From: Alphaproteobacteria bacterium | GTDB lineage: Bacteria > Pseudomonadota > Alphaproteobacteria > Ferrovibrionales > Ferrovibrionaceae | DNA length: 50,765 nt | Assembly (NCBI GenBank): GCA_018336035.1 | Contig: JAGXRD010000031.1 | Location: 1-50,765, forward strand | Direction: 5' to 3' | Shown: positions 32,552 through 42,044 of the stretch, one piece after another | How the letters are laid out: each line of letters begins with the position of its first letter | How positions within the stretch are numbered: position 1 is the first letter of the stretch | Notes under the pieces: model-generated | The model's input: only the letters and a program-made list of their open reading frames with translations | What the model was told of the DNA's origin: nothing | Database searches by the model: none | Position numbers and translations under genes: made by a program

Positions 32552-32884
32552 ATGCCCGCCAATATCTTTGAACCCACCGCCAACGGTTACGCCGGCCGCG
32601 TCCGGCTGTTCGGCATTGACGAGGCAATCGCGCTCGTCGCCATCGAGCCGGGCGACGGCGAGAACACGCCGGCCTATCGCATCCACCTCGACGACGAGGA
32701 CGGCCCCGAGATCGGCGGGGCGTGGAAACGTGTCGGCGAACGCGCGGGGGACTACATCGCCCTGGAGATCGACAGCCCGCTTTTCCCTGCGCTGTTTCGC
32801 CCGGCGCTGTTCCAGACCGACGACGAGGCACGCACCTTTCGGCTCGCGTGGAAGCGGCCGAAGGCGCGCGAGGATCGGAGCTAA
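32552..32884 (+). CDS. DUF736 family protein
   Basis: A 110-residue DUF736 protein. The IFEPTANGYAGRVRLFGI start and the RIHLDDEDGPEIGGAWKRVG middle are recognisable. Such proteins are widespread in ICE and plasmid transfer regions of alphaproteobacteria. Function is unknown, and the family is soluble and acidic. The start at 32552 lies about 10 bases after AAGGAGA, a good ribosome site, and drops an out-of-context extension. It sits between traF and the lytic transglycosylase gene, whose start codon is 3 bases after its stop. Confidence 0.85.
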   Translation: MPANIFEPTANGYAGRVRLFGIDEAIALVAIEPGDGENTPAYRIHLDDEDGPEIGGAWKRVGERAGDYIALEIDSPLFPALFRPALFQTDDEARTFRLAWKRPKAREDRS

Positions 32885-32887
32885 TTG

Positions 32888-33790
32888 GTGCGCGTTCCGA
32901 TCATCCCTTTGTTCGCGGGAACGCACTCGCATCCCTTCGTCCCGCTCGGCGACAAGACGGCCGGCGCGCGCAGCGAAGGTCAAGGGCGGCCACCGGCCGG
33001 CGCTTTGCGCGCACCCTTTACCGTAGCGAGCACGCTGGCAGGCTGGCGTCATAGCGGCGACAGGAAGCCATGGCGCTATGCCGTCCTGTTGCTGGCCGGC
33101 GCACTATCAGTCTGCGCCGGATCGGGCGTCGCGGTCGCGCAATCCGCGTCGGTCGTGCGCCCGGTTGCCGTCGATCCCTATGCCGCGCACATCACCGAGG
33201 CGTCGCAGCGGTTCGGCATCCCCGAGCACTGGATTCGCGCCGTCTTGCGCGCCGAGAGCGCGGGCGACGTGCGCGCGATTTCGTCGGCCGGCGCGATGGG
33301 ATTGATGCAGGTTATGCCCGACACCTGGGCGGGCCTCCGTGCCCGTCACCGGCTCGGCCGCGATCCCTATCAGCCCCGCGACAACATCCTCGCAGGCACG
33401 GCTTATCTGCGCGAGATGTGGGATCGCTACGGCAATGTCGGCGCGATGCTCGCGGCCTACAATGCCGGCCCCGGCCGCTACGACGAGCACCGTTCGACCG
33501 GCCGTCCGCTGCCGGCCGAGACACGCGCCTATGTCGCCGCGCTCGCGCCGATCCTTGGCGGTGCGGCTGCATCCGAAGCGCCGTCATCGGCACCGCCACC
33601 GCCGCCCGACTGGCGCGACGCACCGCTCTTTATCGTGCGGCCGAACGACAGCCAGGCAATCGCCGCGCAGCCGTCCGACACGCAATCCGGCGACGCTCGC
33701 GCGACCGTTCCGGTGCGCGATCCCGCCGCTATGGAACCGCAAGACGGCAGCATTTTTGTAGCCCGCGCGAGCGTCGGAGATACGCCATGA
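32888..33790 (+). CDS. conjugal lytic transglycosylase (SLT domain)
   Basis: About 300 residues. A long N-terminal stretch precedes a hydrophobic signal segment (YAVLLLAGALSVCAGSGVAV, near 64-83), then an SLT lysozyme-like domain. That domain has the catalytic glutamate in RAESAGDVRAI, GAMGLMQVMPDTW, and AAYNAGPGRYDEH. It would cut peptidoglycan to let the mating channel through the wall, like VirB1/TrbN proteins. The tail is proline- and alanine-rich. The start is uncertain: GTG 32888 (or TTG 32885) directly follows the DUF736 stop, but the region before the signal segment looks unlike a normal leader. The stop overlaps the next ATG. Confidence 0.85.
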   Translation: MRVPIIPLFAGTHSHPFVPLGDKTAGARSEGQGRPPAGALRAPFTVASTLAGWRHSGDRKPWRYAVLLLAGALSVCAGSGVAVAQSASVVRPVAVDPYAAHITEASQRFGIPEHWIRAVLRAESAGDVRAISSAGAMGLMQVMPDTWAGLRARHRLGRDPYQPRDNILAGTAYLREMWDRYGNVGAMLAAYNAGPGRYDEHRSTGRPLPAETRAYVAALAPILGGAAASEAPSSAPPPPPDWRDAPLFIVRPNDSQAIAAQPSDTQSGDARATVPVRDPAAMEPQDGSIFVARASVGDTP

Positions 33791-34107
33791 AGGTGGCATT
33801 CCCGCGCTCGGCGGCGCACGATCCGGTGTGCAGTCAGGCGGGTTCGCGTCTGGCTGCATACCGGGCCGGAGAGGCAGAGAAGGACGATAGAGCGGAGGGC
33901 AAGATAAAGGAAACCGGCACTAGGTCGGCCGGATTTCTGAAATTGTTGTTGTCTGCACACTGGTTAGGGGAGCCGCGAGCGGCACCATGCTTTTTGATCC
34001 CGCGTGCCGCGATATTGCGCAAAGCCTTGGCTTTGCTGGATTTCGACCGGCACCATGACCGCCGAACGCCCGATTTTCTTGGGTTTTGGCCGGAGGCGCG
34101 GACGTGA
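33787..34107 (+). CDS. hypothetical protein of the relaxase operon
   Basis: A 106-residue protein starting MKVAFPRSAAHDPVCSQAGS. The first third is charged (RAGEAEKDDRAEGKIKETGT). The second half is basic and partly hydrophobic (FLKLLLSAHWLG, AAILRKALALLDFDRHHDRR). I do not recognise a domain. Its start overlaps the transglycosylase stop and its stop overlaps the relaxase GTG, so it is a real translated member of the operon and may help relaxase assembly, in the place where other systems keep a TraD- or TraJ-like accessory factor. That role is inference from position only. Confidence 0.6.
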   Translation: MKVAFPRSAAHDPVCSQAGSRLAAYRAGEAEKDDRAEGKIKETGTRSAGFLKLLLSAHWLGEPRAAPCFLIPRAAILRKALALLDFDRHHDRRTPDFLGFWPEART

Positions 34108-36155
34108 GCGCCGACGACGAAAACCGCTTCCGCCCGAAGCCCGGCCGCATCCGATCCGACGCGCCGAAGGGCGGCAAGACCAAGAGCTTTCTCACGCAGG
34201 CGAAGAAGATCGCGCGGCAGCACAGCACCACGTCATCCAGATCGTCGCCGCGCCCAGGCAAGACCTCGACCGCCAAGGGCGGCAAGGGAGCGCGCTCGAC
34301 TGGAGGACCGGGCGTCCGGCGCGGACGCGGCGCGGCCTTCGTGCGCGCTCGCACCTTGTCGGGCGGCTGGCGTCACAGCGCGCCCGGAATGCGCCGCGTC
34401 GTCGTCAAGACCCGCTACGTCAAGGAGGCGGGCAGGAACGGAAGGGCCGCCGCCCATCTGCGCTATATCCAGCGCGACGGCACATCGCGCGACGGCGAGC
34501 GCGGCCAGCTCTATTCCGCGACCGAGGACCGTGCCGATGGCGACGCCTTCGTTGAGCGCGGCAAGGAGGATCGGCATCAGTTCCGGTTCATCGTCTCGCC
34601 GGAAGACGGTGCGGACTTGACCGACCTGACCGCACACACTCGCGACCTCATGCAGCAGATCGAGGCCGACCTTGGCACGAAACTCGATTGGGTTGCCGTC
34701 AACCACTACAACACCGGCCATCCCCATGTGCATGTCATCGTCCGGGGCAAGGACCACCTGGGCGAGAATCTTGTCATCAATGGCGACTATCTCGCCAACG
34801 GAATCCGCGAGCGCGCCAGCGAGCTAACGACGCTGGAGCTTGGTCCCGTGACCGAGATCGAGCAGGCTCGCAAGCTGTCGGCCGAGATCGACCAGGACCG
34901 TTTCACCCGGATCGACCGCGCCATGACGGAGGAAGCCGACGAGCGGTTCCTAGACCTTCGCCATGAACCGGCCGAGCCGAGGCGGCAATTCAATCGAACG
35001 CTGCGCCTGCGCCGTCTCGCCAAGCTGGAAAAGATGGGACTGGCGACCCCACATGCGCCAGGCGTGTGGGAATTGAGCAAGGACATGGAGTCGACCTTGC
35101 GCGAGCTGGGCGAGCGCGGCGACATCATCCGCAACATGCACAAGGCGCTAAAGGCCGATGGTCTGGAGCGCGATCCCATGACCTTCCATATCCACGACGG
35201 GCCGCCGGAGGCGCCCGTCATCGGGCGCGTCGTCGATAAGTATCTGTCCGACGAGCTGGGCGAGAACCTGACCGTCGTGGTGGACGGCATTGACGGCCGG
35301 ACCCATCACGTCGCCGGTATCGAACCGACCCGCGTCGAGGATGCGCGGATAGGCAGCGTCGTCGAGATCGGCCCGGCCGAAACGGCAAGCCGTCCGTCCG
35401 ACCGAAGCATTGCCGCCATCGCCGAGGACGGCATCTACCGGCCGAGCCGGCATCTGGAGCAGGCAAAGTTCGAGGGGCGCGTTCCGGGCGGCGACTATGA
35501 GGGATATGTCGATGCTCATGTGCGCCGGCTGGAGGCATTGCGCCGCGCCGGGATCGTCGAGCGGATCGACGCCGACCAATGGCGCATCCCTGAAGATTTC
35601 GAGAGCCGCGCCACCGCCTACGACGCCGGCCGCAATCGGCAGGCCAGCGTTCGCGTCCTTTCGGTGCTCGACCTTGAAAAGCAGATCGGCGCGGACGGCG
35701 CGACCTGGCTCGACCGGCGCTTGGTTACGCCCGACGCAACCGACCTTGCATCGGCCGGCTTCGGCCAGCAGGTGCGCGAGGCGATGGACCAGCGCCGCGA
35801 GCATCACGTCGAGCATGGCGACGCCACGCGCAGCCGGGACGGCCGAATCTTCTACCGGCGCAATCTTCTCGCCACGCTACGCGAGCGCGAGGTTGCCAAC
35901 TTCGGCGCGGAGATGGCAGCGAGCAAGGTGCTGCCGTTCCGTGCCGCCGCCGATGGCGAAACCGTCAGCGGCAAGTTCACCGGCACCGTGCAACTGACCA
36001 GCGGCAAGTTCGCCATCGTCGAGAAATCGCACGAGTTCACCCTTGTCCCTTGGCGGCCAGTCATCGACCGCCAGCTCGGCCGTGAGATCATGGGCGTCGT
36101 GCAGGGCGGTTCGGTGTCGTGGCAGTTGGGGCGGCAGAAGGGGTTGGGACTGTAA
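34104..36155 (+). CDS. rlxS: DUF3363-type relaxase (RlxS-like)
   Basis: A 683-residue VirD2-like relaxase with a C-terminal DUF3363 region. The histidine motif is HPHVHVIVRG within NHYNTGHPHVHVIVRG near 200-212. An upstream basic region (KGGKTKSFLTQAKKIARQ) and AAAHLRYIQRDG precede it. A helical domain with SELTTLELGP follows. The enzyme nicks oriT and stays bound to the transferred strand through a tyrosine; the exact residue is not certain here. The GTG start overlaps the preceding stop. It ends the backbone operon that starts at rdfS. The oriT itself was not located and may lie near the structured region at 29.7 kb or after the stop. Confidence 0.92.
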   Translation: MSADDENRFRPKPGRIRSDAPKGGKTKSFLTQAKKIARQHSTTSSRSSPRPGKTSTAKGGKGARSTGGPGVRRGRGAAFVRARTLSGGWRHSAPGMRRVVVKTRYVKEAGRNGRAAAHLRYIQRDGTSRDGERGQLYSATEDRADGDAFVERGKEDRHQFRFIVSPEDGADLTDLTAHTRDLMQQIEADLGTKLDWVAVNHYNTGHPHVHVIVRGKDHLGENLVINGDYLANGIRERASELTTLELGPVTEIEQARKLSAEIDQDRFTRIDRAMTEEADERFLDLRHEPAEPRRQFNRTLRLRRLAKLEKMGLATPHAPGVWELSKDMESTLRELGERGDIIRNMHKALKADGLERDPMTFHIHDGPPEAPVIGRVVDKYLSDELGENLTVVVDGIDGRTHHVAGIEPTRVEDARIGSVVEIGPAETASRPSDRSIAAIAEDGIYRPSRHLEQAKFEGRVPGGDYEGYVDAHVRRLEALRRAGIVERIDADQWRIPEDFESRATAYDAGRNRQASVRVLSVLDLEKQIGADGATWLDRRLVTPDATDLASAGFGQQVREAMDQRREHHVEHGDATRSRDGRIFYRRNLLATLREREVANFGAEMAASKVLPFRAAADGETVSGKFTGTVQLTSGKFAIVEKSHEFTLVPWRPVIDRQLGREIMGVVQGGSVSWQLGRQKGLGL

Positions 36156-36230
36156 TGCTGTTTCGACCGCGATGCTGGCAGCGCTGATGCCGGATACCCA
36201 CAGTCCACCGGCCTGACCTAGCTCATTCAC

Positions 36231-36268
36231 CAGACGTAAACTAAATTATGTGATTGATTTAGTGTCTG
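36231..36268. promoter_or_regulatory. extended palindrome, likely operator of the efflux operon
   Basis: ACTAAAT (36240-36246) and ATTTAGT (36257-36263) are perfect inverted copies 10 bases apart. CAGAC (36231-36235) and GTCTG (36264-36268) extend them. It lies about 100 bases before the TetR gene in a 215-bp gap and probably binds that repressor. The rest of 36156-36370 shows nothing else. Confidence 0.6.
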
Positions 36269-36370
36269 ATCCACGCTAATGCTGACCGTGGGACACGGGG
36301 CCGGCACTCGTCGCGAGCGAGCGAATGGCGGCTTTCAGTTCCCCAAGATGAAGAATGGAGCACGGGCGAC

Positions 36371-37057
36371 ATGTCGGGACGAAGGATCGAGCGCGGCGAT
36401 CAAACTCGCGAGAAGCTGCTTATCGCAGCCGTGGATGTTTTCGGGCGTGTCGGTTTCGACGGCGCGACGACCCGGATGCTTTGCGAGAAGGCCGGGGCAA
36501 ACCAGCAGGCAATCGCCTACTACTTCGGGAACAAGGAGGGACTTTACCTAGCTGCGGCCACCTCCATCGGGGATGGCATCAAGGATCATATCGCCCCGCT
36601 GCGAAGCCTCGTCTTTGCCCGTGTCGAAGAAGCGCGCTCGGGAACGCCGCTTGGCACGGATGAGGCACGCCGCCTGCTGACCGAAATCATTCAGCGGATG
36701 GCGGCGCTATTCGTGAGCAGCCGTTCCGAGCCTTGGGCGCGCTTCATTATCCGCGAGCAGATGCAGCCGACTACGGCCTTTCGTTGCCTCTACGACGACT
36801 TGATGGGGCCGCTGCTCAATATATGTGACCATCTAATTGGAACCTTGCTCGACGAAGACTCTGCTTCCGAGCATGTGCGCCTCAGAACCCTCGCATTGGT
36901 TGGAAGCGTCCTCATGTTCAGGATGGGGCGCGCTTCGGTCCTCGCCGCGCTCGATTGGGAGACGATAGACGACAACGGCCTAGCAGCCATTGAGGCTTTG
37001 GTGGTTGAACTCGTTGGGTCCATTGCGCCTGCCTCCCCGAATGTGGGGGGCGCATAG
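36371..37057 (+). CDS. TetR/AcrR-family repressor, CecR-like
   Basis: A 228-residue TetR-family regulator. The HTH is at about 9-55: TREKLLIAAVDVFGRVGFDG, TRMLCEKAGANQQAIAYYFG, NKEGLYLAA. The C-terminal ligand domain resembles the CecR/DUF1956 type (PWARFIIREQMQPTTAF). In E. coli, CecR controls the ybhG-ybhF-ybhS-ybhR efflux genes, the same set found directly downstream here. Its stop overlaps the GTG of the adaptor gene, so it heads a six-gene operon and probably represses it through the palindrome upstream, with release by a drug ligand. Confidence 0.88.
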   Translation: MSGRRIERGDQTREKLLIAAVDVFGRVGFDGATTRMLCEKAGANQQAIAYYFGNKEGLYLAAATSIGDGIKDHIAPLRSLVFARVEEARSGTPLGTDEARRLLTEIIQRMAALFVSSRSEPWARFIIREQMQPTTAFRCLYDDLMGPLLNICDHLIGTLLDEDSASEHVRLRTLALVGSVLMFRMGRASVLAALDWETIDDNGLAAIEALVVELVGSIAPASPNVGGA

Positions 37058-38064
37058 TGTCCCGCCGCATCATCATCCTGGCAGTCATCATCGCGGGCGT
37101 CGCAGCGGCGGGATACTACACTCGCGGCTTCGGCTTCTTGGACAAGCCCAACGAGGGGCTGGTCCTTTATGGGAATGTCGATATTCGTCAGGTGAATCTC
37201 GGGTTTCGCGTTGCGGGTCGTATCGCCGAAATGCCGATTGATGAAGGTGCTTCGGTCGAGGCTGGGGCAACTCTGGCGCAGCTTGACCAACAGCCATTCA
37301 TCGACGCGCTGGCGGGTGCGGAAGCGCAGGTTGCGACCGCCCGCGCCGAACTCGAAAAACGGCGCAACGGGAATCGACCCCAGGAAATTGCCCAGGCGGA
37401 GGCTGCGGTCGCCGTCCGAAGGGCGGACATGGTGCGAACACGAGAAGCCTTCCAGCGTCGCCGGGCGCTGGTTGCGACCGGCGCTGTATCCCAATCGGTT
37501 TTCGAGGCCGCCGAGGCTGAATACCTCGCCGCCGAGGCGCAGCTTCGGGCGGCAGAGGAAGCATTGGCGTTGCTTCGCGCCGGCTCTCGCGTCGAAGACA
37601 TCGCGGCAGCGGAGGCGCAACTCGCGGCGGCGATAGCAGAACGCGATAGGGTGAAAACCAATCTGGCCGACACGACGCTTAAAGCACCGGACGCTGGCAC
37701 GATCCTCACGCGAGCGGCCGAGCCCGGTGCCATCGTCCAATCCGGCGCAACCATCTTCACGCTTACCATCAATCGGCCGATCCGGGTGCGCGCCTATGTT
37801 GCCGAACCCGACCTTGGGCGGATCGCGCCCGGCATGACCGTGTTCGTAACCACTGACGGCAACCCCAAAGTCTATCGTGGCGTCATCGGCTTCATTTCAC
37901 CAACCGCTGAATTTACGCCGAGGACGGTCCAGACCGAACAACTGCGCGCCGACCTCGTTTATCGTTTGAGGATCAACGTCACCGATCCCGATGACCGTCT
38001 CCGTCAAGGTCAGCCCGTGACCGTGAGGCTCCAGCAGAGCCCGGACCCAGGGGCGGGCCAGTGA
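37057..38064 (+). CDS. HlyD-family periplasmic adaptor (YbhG-like)
   Basis: A 335-residue membrane-fusion protein. One N-terminal membrane anchor (IIILAVIIAGVAAAGYY) is followed by a lipoyl-like barrel (VDIRQVNLGFRVAGRIAEM, EGASVEAGATLAQLD), a long alpha-helical hairpin rich in A, E and R (residues 85-200), and a beta-barrel part (TLKAPDAGTILTRAAEPGAI). It would bridge the ABC transporter in the inner membrane to an outer membrane channel. The GTG start overlaps the TetR stop by one base. The next gene starts one base after its stop. Confidence 0.88.
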   Translation: MSRRIIILAVIIAGVAAAGYYTRGFGFLDKPNEGLVLYGNVDIRQVNLGFRVAGRIAEMPIDEGASVEAGATLAQLDQQPFIDALAGAEAQVATARAELEKRRNGNRPQEIAQAEAAVAVRRADMVRTREAFQRRRALVATGAVSQSVFEAAEAEYLAAEAQLRAAEEALALLRAGSRVEDIAAAEAQLAAAIAERDRVKTNLADTTLKAPDAGTILTRAAEPGAIVQSGATIFTLTINRPIRVRAYVAEPDLGRIAPGMTVFVTTDGNPKVYRGVIGFISPTAEFTPRTVQTEQLRADLVYRLRINVTDPDDRLRQGQPVTVRLQQSPDPGAGQ

Positions 38065-38065
38065 A

Positions 38066-39796
38066 ATGACAGAGGCAGTCGCCCACGCTGTAGATGTCAC
38101 CAAACGCTTCGCGCCCAATGCAGCCCCGGCACTTGATGCCGTGAGCATGGAGGTGATGGGCGGCGTGATGACCGGCTTGGTCGGCCCTGATGGCGCGGGC
38201 AAGACAACCCTGATCCGTTTGCTCGCCGGATTGCTCGACCCGGATGAAGGGGAAGTTACCCTTCTCGGCGAGCCCGCCATCGCGGCCGATAGATCGGCAC
38301 TAGGCTACATGCCGCAACGCTTCGGACTCTACGAAGACCTGTCGGTTATCGAGAACCTTTCACTCTACGCTGATCTTCGCGGCTTACCCCCAGGGAAAGA
38401 ACGCACGGAGCGCTTTTCCCAACTCCTGTCTTTCACGGACCTTGAGCGATTCCGCCCCCGGTTGGCTGGCCGTCTATCGGGTGGCATGAAGCAAAAGCTG
38501 GGCCTCGCCTGCGCGCTGGTGCGGCCCCCTCGCGTGCTGCTGCTTGATGAGCCTGGCGTTGGCGTCGATCCCGTGGCCAGACGGGAACTATGGGCGATGG
38601 TCCGCCAGCTCACGACGGAGGGCATGGGCGTCGTCTGGTCCACCGCCTATCTCGACGAGGCCGAGAAGTGCGATACGGTATTCCTGCTGAACGAAGGCAA
38701 GCTGCTGTTCAGTGGACCGCCGAAGCGGCTGACATCCCGTGTCGAAGGTCGGACCTATCGTCTGTTTGGTCCTTCCGAAAGCCGGCGGTCTTTACTCGCC
38801 AGCCTTGTCCTTCGCGACGATGTAAAGGACGCCACCATTCAGGGCGCTTCCGTTCGCGTCCTCATGGACGAAGGCGCTGCTGCGCCGACCACAGAACGAT
38901 TCGGAATGTCGCAGGGCGACCGAATCGAAGCCGTGCAGCCGCGATTTGAGGATGCGTTCATTGACATCCTTGGTGGAGGACCGAAAGGCGTCAGCCAACT
39001 CGCCGCGAGCTACAAGCCTATCGAAAAGTCCGACGCGCCGGCCATCGAGGCGCGAGGGCTTACCAAGGTTTTTGGGACGTTCACGGCGGCAGGCGACATC
39101 ACATTCTCCGTGCCGCAAGGCCGAATATTCGGCCTTCTGGGGCCGAATGGCGCTGGCAAGTCCACGACCTTCAAGATGCTTTGCGGGCTTCTCACGCCGA
39201 CAGCGGGCGAAGGCCGCGTTGCTGGCCATGATCTTCGCACCGCCAGCGCGGAGGCGCGTCAGTCTCTCGGCTACATGGCGCAGAAATTTTCTTTGTATGG
39301 CGATCTTAGCGTCAAACAAAATCTGGACTTCTTCGCCGGAGCCTATGGCTTGAATCGACGCCAGCGGGCCGAGGCCGTTGCGCGCGTCATCGACATTTTC
39401 CAGCTTGAACGTCATCTGCCGGTGAACAGCGGAACATTGCCGCTGGGCTTCAAGCAACGGCTCTCGCTTGCCTGCGCCGTGCTCCATCAACCGCCCGTGC
39501 TTTTCTTGGATGAGCCGACATCGGGCGTGGACCCTATCACCCGCCGCGAGTTCTGGTTGCACATCAACGGCCTCGTGCAACGCGGCGTGACGGTGCTCGT
39601 CACCACCCACTTTATGGAAGAAGCGGAATATTGCGACCGCATAGCGCTGATCTATCGCGCGCAGGAAATCGCCCAAGGCACGCCCGAAGACCTCAAAACC
39701 CGCGCGGCTGAAATCAGTGGCGGCACAGACCTTACGATGGAGGACGCTTTCATTGCGTTGATCGAGGAAACGGATCGAAAGCGGGAGGCCGCATGA
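38066..39796 (+). CDS. fused double ABC ATPase (YbhF-like)
   Basis: A 576-residue protein with two nucleotide-binding domains in one chain. Domain 1: Walker A GPDGAGKTT at 40-48 (D for the usual N), signature LSGGMKQKLGLACAL, Walker B LLLDEPGVGVDP. Domain 2: Walker A GPNGAGKST near 359, signature LPLGFKQRLSLACAV (not LSGGQ, as is common in the second domain of this family), Walker B LFLDEPTSGVDP. It powers the exporter formed with the two permeases downstream. The start lies one base after the adaptor stop, and the stop overlaps the next start (ATGA). Confidence 0.92.
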   Translation: MTEAVAHAVDVTKRFAPNAAPALDAVSMEVMGGVMTGLVGPDGAGKTTLIRLLAGLLDPDEGEVTLLGEPAIAADRSALGYMPQRFGLYEDLSVIENLSLYADLRGLPPGKERTERFSQLLSFTDLERFRPRLAGRLSGGMKQKLGLACALVRPPRVLLLDEPGVGVDPVARRELWAMVRQLTTEGMGVVWSTAYLDEAEKCDTVFLLNEGKLLFSGPPKRLTSRVEGRTYRLFGPSESRRSLLASLVLRDDVKDATIQGASVRVLMDEGAAAPTTERFGMSQGDRIEAVQPRFEDAFIDILGGGPKGVSQLAASYKPIEKSDAPAIEARGLTKVFGTFTAAGDITFSVPQGRIFGLLGPNGAGKSTTFKMLCGLLTPTAGEGRVAGHDLRTASAEARQSLGYMAQKFSLYGDLSVKQNLDFFAGAYGLNRRQRAEAVARVIDIFQLERHLPVNSGTLPLGFKQRLSLACAVLHQPPVLFLDEPTSGVDPITRREFWLHINGLVQRGVTVLVTTHFMEEAEYCDRIALIYRAQEIAQGTPEDLKTRAAEISGGTDLTMEDAFIALIEETDRKREAA

Positions 39797-40920
39797 ACGA
39801 CCGCTTCTATCCTCGACGCTTCATGGCCCTGCTCGTCAAGGAGTCGCTACAGATTCTCCGCGACCCCTCGACGATGCTGATCGCCTTTGTGCTGCCGCTG
39901 CTCCTGCTTTTCCTGTTTGGATACGGCGTGTCTCTCGATACGGCGAGGACGCGGATCGGCTTGGCGGTTCAAGATTCCAGCGAAGCGGCGGCCAGCCTAG
40001 CGGGGGCTTACCGATCATCCCGGTGGTTTGAGGTTCAATCCCGGCGCGACGTGACTTCGCTCAAGGATGAACTGATCGCCGGGCATATCCGGGGCATCGT
40101 GGTCATTCCGAGTGATTTCGGCCAGAGGGTCGCAGCCGGGATCGACGCACCGATCCAGGTGATTACCGATGGCTCGCTGCCGAACACGGCATCCTTTGTT
40201 GCCGCCTATGCCGAAGGTGTGCGGGCCACCTGGGCGGAAGGCCGTGCATTGGATCGTGGCGTGCGACTAGCTCCCGCAATCGCCCCGCTGCCCCGCTTCT
40301 GGTTCAATCCGGGCCTCGAAAGTCGCTTCGCTCTCATTCCCGGCTCGATCAGCATTGTCATGACGATGATCGGGACGCTTCTGACCGCGCTCGTCGTCGC
40401 GCGGGAATGGGAGCGCGGCACGCTCGAAGCGTTGATGGCTACGCCCGTCAGCATGGGCGAGTTCCTGGCCACGAAAATCATTCCTTATTTCGTGCTCGGG
40501 CTCGGTTCGATGACGCTCTGCGTCGTCGTGGCCGTCTTCCTGTTCGGCGTGCCCTTTAGAGGGTCGATCCTCGCGCTGTATGCGGTTGGCGCGGCCTTCC
40601 TCATGCCGGCATTGGGCCAAGGCTTGCTGATTTCGGCGGCGACGAAAAATCAGTTCGTGGCCAGTCAGGTTGCGTTGCTCACGGCATTTATGCCGGGCCT
40701 GCTGCTGTCTGGATTTCTGTTCGAGATCGGCTCGATGCCGAAATTCATTCAGGGGATGACCTATGCGGTTCCAGCCCGCTACTTCATCCCGCCCCTGACC
40801 AGCGTTTTCGTGGTCGGCGATCTTTGGCCGATGTTCGTTCGCAGCATCCTGGCGATGCTGGGTTTCGGCCTCCTGTTCTTCGGCCTCGCCTTCCGAGTGA
40901 CGCGCCGGAGGATCGCATGA
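39793..40920 (+). CDS. ABC-2 permease (YbhS-like)
   Basis: A 375-residue ABC-2 type permease. One N-terminal membrane helix (STMLIAFVLPLLLLFLFGYG, about 27-46) precedes a large periplasmic domain, followed by five C-terminal helices from about residue 180. The ABC-2 motif region AREWERGTLEALMATPVSMG and the late LLLSGFLFEIGSMP and AVPARYFIPP strings are typical. It pairs with the second permease gene and the fused ATPase. Start overlaps the ATPase stop, and stop overlaps the next start. Confidence 0.9.
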   Translation: MNDRFYPRRFMALLVKESLQILRDPSTMLIAFVLPLLLLFLFGYGVSLDTARTRIGLAVQDSSEAAASLAGAYRSSRWFEVQSRRDVTSLKDELIAGHIRGIVVIPSDFGQRVAAGIDAPIQVITDGSLPNTASFVAAYAEGVRATWAEGRALDRGVRLAPAIAPLPRFWFNPGLESRFALIPGSISIVMTMIGTLLTALVVAREWERGTLEALMATPVSMGEFLATKIIPYFVLGLGSMTLCVVVAVFLFGVPFRGSILALYAVGAAFLMPALGQGLLISAATKNQFVASQVALLTAFMPGLLLSGFLFEIGSMPKFIQGMTYAVPARYFIPPLTSVFVVGDLWPMFVRSILAMLGFGLLFFGLAFRVTRRRIA

Positions 40921-42041
40921 TGAGTTCCGCCAGCTTCGCGCGACTATCTGCGATCATCGTGAAAGAGCTATGGGCGGTCTTTCGCGACCCCAGGGCTCGC
41001 ATCACCCTTATTGCGCCTCCCTTGCTCCAACTCGTCCTGTTCGGATTCGCAGCGACATTGGAAGTGCGCAACTTCGACGTTGGCGTGCTCGACCGCGATT
41101 CCGGCATCTGGAGCCATGAAATTGTTTCGCGGGTGGCAGGCAGCCCCAACGTCGGCCGCATCGTGCCGCTCGCCTCGCCCGACGACATGCGGGAGGCAAT
41201 CAACAATCAGCAGGTCATCGCCGTTCTCAGTTTCGATTCGCGATTCAGCGCGGCTATCGAGGGCGGGCAGATTGGCGAGGTTCAGATCGTCCTAGACGGG
41301 CGACGCTCGAACGCATCGCAGATCGTTTCCTCATACCTGCAACAGATCATTGGCCAGGTCGCAGCCGAAGCGCGCCCCGCCGCAACTCCAGGGCAGCCCA
41401 CTACCCGAACCGTCGTCACCAACTGGTTCAATCCCGCGCTGATATATCTTTGGTTCGTGATGCCGGCGTTGCTTGTAACCCTGGGCGCAACCGGCACCTT
41501 GTCGATTACGGCTCAATCCGTTGCCCGCGAGCGGGAGCTAGGCACCTTCGATCAGCTTATGGTTTCGCCGTTGAGGGTCCACGAAATCCTCATTGGCAAG
41601 ATGGCACCGCCTTTGCTGATCGGATTCTTCAATGCCACGCTCTATGTGATCCTTATCCCCACGGTCTTCGGAGTGCCGCTTACCGGCTCCGTGGCGTCGT
41701 TCTACTTCTCTCTGTTCTTCTATGTAGTGTCGCTGATCGGCGTCGGGATGCTGGTATCCACGTTGTCGCAAACCCAGCAACAAGCCTTTCTCGGCATGTT
41801 TCTGGTGACGGTGCCGCTAATCCTGCTGTCCGGCTTCGCCACTCCAGTCGATAACATGCCCGGCTGGCTACAGGTGATCGCTTTCGCCAATCCCTGCCGG
41901 CATTTCCTCGTCGTCTCCGAAGGCGTCTTCCTGAAAGACATGCCGGCGGCGGTCATTCTCGCGAACACATGGCCGCTGGCGGCTATCGCGTCCGTCACGC
42001 TGACCGTTTCGGCAATTCTTTTCCGCGCTCGGATGGAGTAG
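40917..42041 (+). CDS. ABC-2 permease (YbhR-like)
   Basis: A 374-residue ABC-2 permease, paralogous to the preceding gene. It has an N-terminal helix (ITLIAPPLLQLVLFGFA), a periplasmic domain, and C-terminal helices beginning near 175. The signature VARERELGTFDQLMVSPLRV and SGFATPVDNMPGWLQ are family marks. The start MMSSASFARL at ATG 40917 overlaps the previous stop; a second ATG at 40920 is equally possible. The longer frame from 40824 lies inside the upstream gene. Its stop is 3 bases before the outer membrane factor gene. Confidence 0.9.
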   Translation: MMSSASFARLSAIIVKELWAVFRDPRARITLIAPPLLQLVLFGFAATLEVRNFDVGVLDRDSGIWSHEIVSRVAGSPNVGRIVPLASPDDMREAINNQQVIAVLSFDSRFSAAIEGGQIGEVQIVLDGRRSNASQIVSSYLQQIIGQVAAEARPAATPGQPTTRTVVTNWFNPALIYLWFVMPALLVTLGATGTLSITAQSVARERELGTFDQLMVSPLRVHEILIGKMAPPLLIGFFNATLYVILIPTVFGVPLTGSVASFYFSLFFYVVSLIGVGMLVSTLSQTQQQAFLGMFLVTVPLILLSGFATPVDNMPGWLQVIAFANPCRHFLVVSEGVFLKDMPAAVILANTWPLAAIASVTLTVSAILFRARME

Positions 42042-42044
42042 CCC

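Noticed and set aside
33070-33786. In-frame upstream extension of the hypothetical gene at 33787, overlapping the transglycosylase
   Set aside because: Arginine-rich shadow of the SLT domain. The ATG at 33787, overlapping the transglycosylase stop, is the natural start.
33040-34375. Shared GGCTGGCGTCA string in the transglycosylase (near 33041) and relaxase (near 34370) genes
   Set aside because: Similarity is only about 16 bases inside two GC-rich genes with the same WRHS codons. Probably chance or codon bias.
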